A stretch of 64,000 bases of DNA from Mangifera indica (taxonomy: Eukaryota > Streptophyta > Magnoliopsida > Sapindales > Anacardiaceae), in contig NW_025401108.1 of NCBI RefSeq assembly GCF_011075055.1, positions 310,001 to 374,000 of the forward strand. Reading direction: 5' to 3'. Position 1 is the stretch's first letter; every line of letters begins with the position of its first letter. Under the pieces are notes generated by a model. The model was given only the letters and a program-made list of their open reading frames with translations. It searched no databases and was not told the origin of the DNA. This document shows, in pieces, positions 63,211 through 64,000 of this stretch. A program made the position numbers and the translations under genes.

Positions 63211-63605
63211 CACTTGTGTGAGAGACTGAGTGATTCTTTTTCTTCTTCGTCTTTTATATTTGTATGGTGTTTTCTTTGACTTTCTTTGGCATGTTTCATA
63301 CATGAAGATCATAGTTCTAAGCTAGCTAGCTAGCTGTATATAACTTCTACTTAATTTGTTTCTTTATGAGTTTTCAAAAAAAAAAAACAAAATACTGTCT
63401 CTTGGGTTGAAGCCAAACAAGGAAGGAACCATGCCAATTTATGATGTAAATTATTGAGAATTAATTTTTTCTTTCTTTCTTCCTTCTTCTTTGTTAAGTT
63501 TTCTTGTCTTTGGATCTCATCAGCAGCTTGAAACTTAAGCCAGCTTGTTGCCAAGATCTATATTCAAAGTTTGTCATGAGTTTAGAATTTTTTTAGCTTA
63601 GAGAG

Positions 63606-64000
63606 ATGATGAAAGGTTTGATATTCCACCAGCAACATCAACAAGTTTTAGAAGAAAACATGTCTAATTTGACTTCAGCATCTGGTGATCAAGCTAGTGT
63701 TTCTTCAGGAAATCATCAGCAATACTTTGCTTCACCACCACCATCTCAAGTTCAACCATCTGCTAAAAAGAAAAGAAACCTACCGGGAAACCCAGGTTAA
63801 TATGTATATTCAATTATGTTTGTTGTTGTTTTTCATTTGGAAATTGTTTTTACTTTGTATTTTTTTCTTCTTTTGGGAATTTGGGTTAGACCCAGATGCA
63901 GAAGTGGTGGCTTTGTCGCCCAAAACACTGATGGCAACAAACAGATTTGTGTGTGAGATCTGCAAGAAGGGTTTTCAGAGGGACCAGAATCTTCAACTTC
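63606..64000 (+). CDS. IDD: INDETERMINATE DOMAIN (IDD) C2H2 zinc-finger transcription factor, 5' part
   Basis: Exon 1 is 63606-63795 and exon 2 starts at 63890 and runs off the window. The joined reading gives KKKRNLPGNPDPDAEVVALS followed by PKTLMATNRFVCEICKKGFQ, the invariant start of the plant ID domain with its nuclear-localisation KKKR and first C2H2 finger (CEIC...). The Gln-rich N-terminus with ENMSNLTSASG and QASVSSGN resembles the IDD2/GAF1-ENHYDROUS group, nuclear DNA-binding proteins that partner with DELLA/GRAS proteins. Two adjacent ATGs (63606, 63609) could start it. Which IDD it is cannot be settled from the first 100 residues. Confidence 0.92.

Larger units (their letters stand above)
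60416..63605. other. Intergenic up to the IDD gene
   Basis: No gene supported. Contains a G22 tract at 61463-61484, palindromic MITE relics near 61790-61930 and 62225-62370, a TA/TG microsatellite at about 62590-62633, and from about 63180 a pyrimidine-rich stretch that probably belongs to the leader or promoter of the gene at 63606. Confidence 0.5.

Noticed and set aside
1..64000. A biosynthetic cluster formed by the dioxygenase, the P450 and neighbours
   Set aside because: The P450 is a truncated pseudogene more than 40 kb away and the invertases, hydrolase and IDD factor do not fit a shared specialised pathway.

Overview
The window is nuclear DNA of a flowering plant, most likely a eudicot; I cannot name the species. 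It is AT-rich, its genes carry GT-AG introns and plant-specific families, and the space between genes is packed with decayed transposons. Genes occupy a minor part of the 64 kb.

Layout. 1084-3032 (+): an intact four-exon 2-oxoglutarate/Fe(II) dioxygenase of the SRG1-like group. 3.0-12.3 kb: transposon land, with a broken hAT transposase carrying a 1-kb insertion, a foldback-type element of about 1.8 kb whose arms are built of 20-bp subrepeats (about 7541-9335), and a Mutator-like element with a Tourist-like MITE inside it and a hAT-like MITE at its right end. 12339-14623 and 17684-20097 (both -): a tandem pair of intact cell-wall acid invertase genes (GH32) with identical seven-exon structure including the 9-nt mini-exon; the first has a duplicated 320-bp upstream block. 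20.6-27.3 kb: several Mutator-like elements, a direct duplication of several kb in which one copy holds a Mutator-like insertion and the other the empty site, and a small CACTA element with perfect target duplication. 29.85-31.4 kb (-): a BIR1-like receptor-kinase pseudogene that lost the catalytic core. 33.5-36.1 kb: LTR-retrotransposon-like debris. 36388-36771 and 37125-38017: a hAT-type MITE and a Mutator-like element with perfect 9-bp target duplication. 38444-43167 (+): an intact 12-exon metallo-beta-lactamase-fold hydrolase. 44.15-45.01 kb (+): the N-terminal half of a CYP71 P450 pseudogene. 45-63.6 kb: a second hAT transposase scrap, a pair of long inverted repeats 3 kb apart, Ty3/gypsy remains, palindromic AT-rich MITEs and microsatellites. 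63606-64000 (+): the start of an INDETERMINATE DOMAIN (IDD) zinc-finger transcription factor, cut by the window end.

The five live genes (dioxygenase, two invertases, hydrolase, IDD factor) do not form a pathway; only the invertase pair is related. I found no CRISPR, operon-like system or convincing new multi-gene system. The least ordinary items are the foldback element with higher-order 20/60-bp repeats, the duplication that preserves an empty insertion site, and the duplicated block upstream of the first invertase. Exon borders were read by eye from splice signals and reading frame and all close in frame; transcript data were not available.
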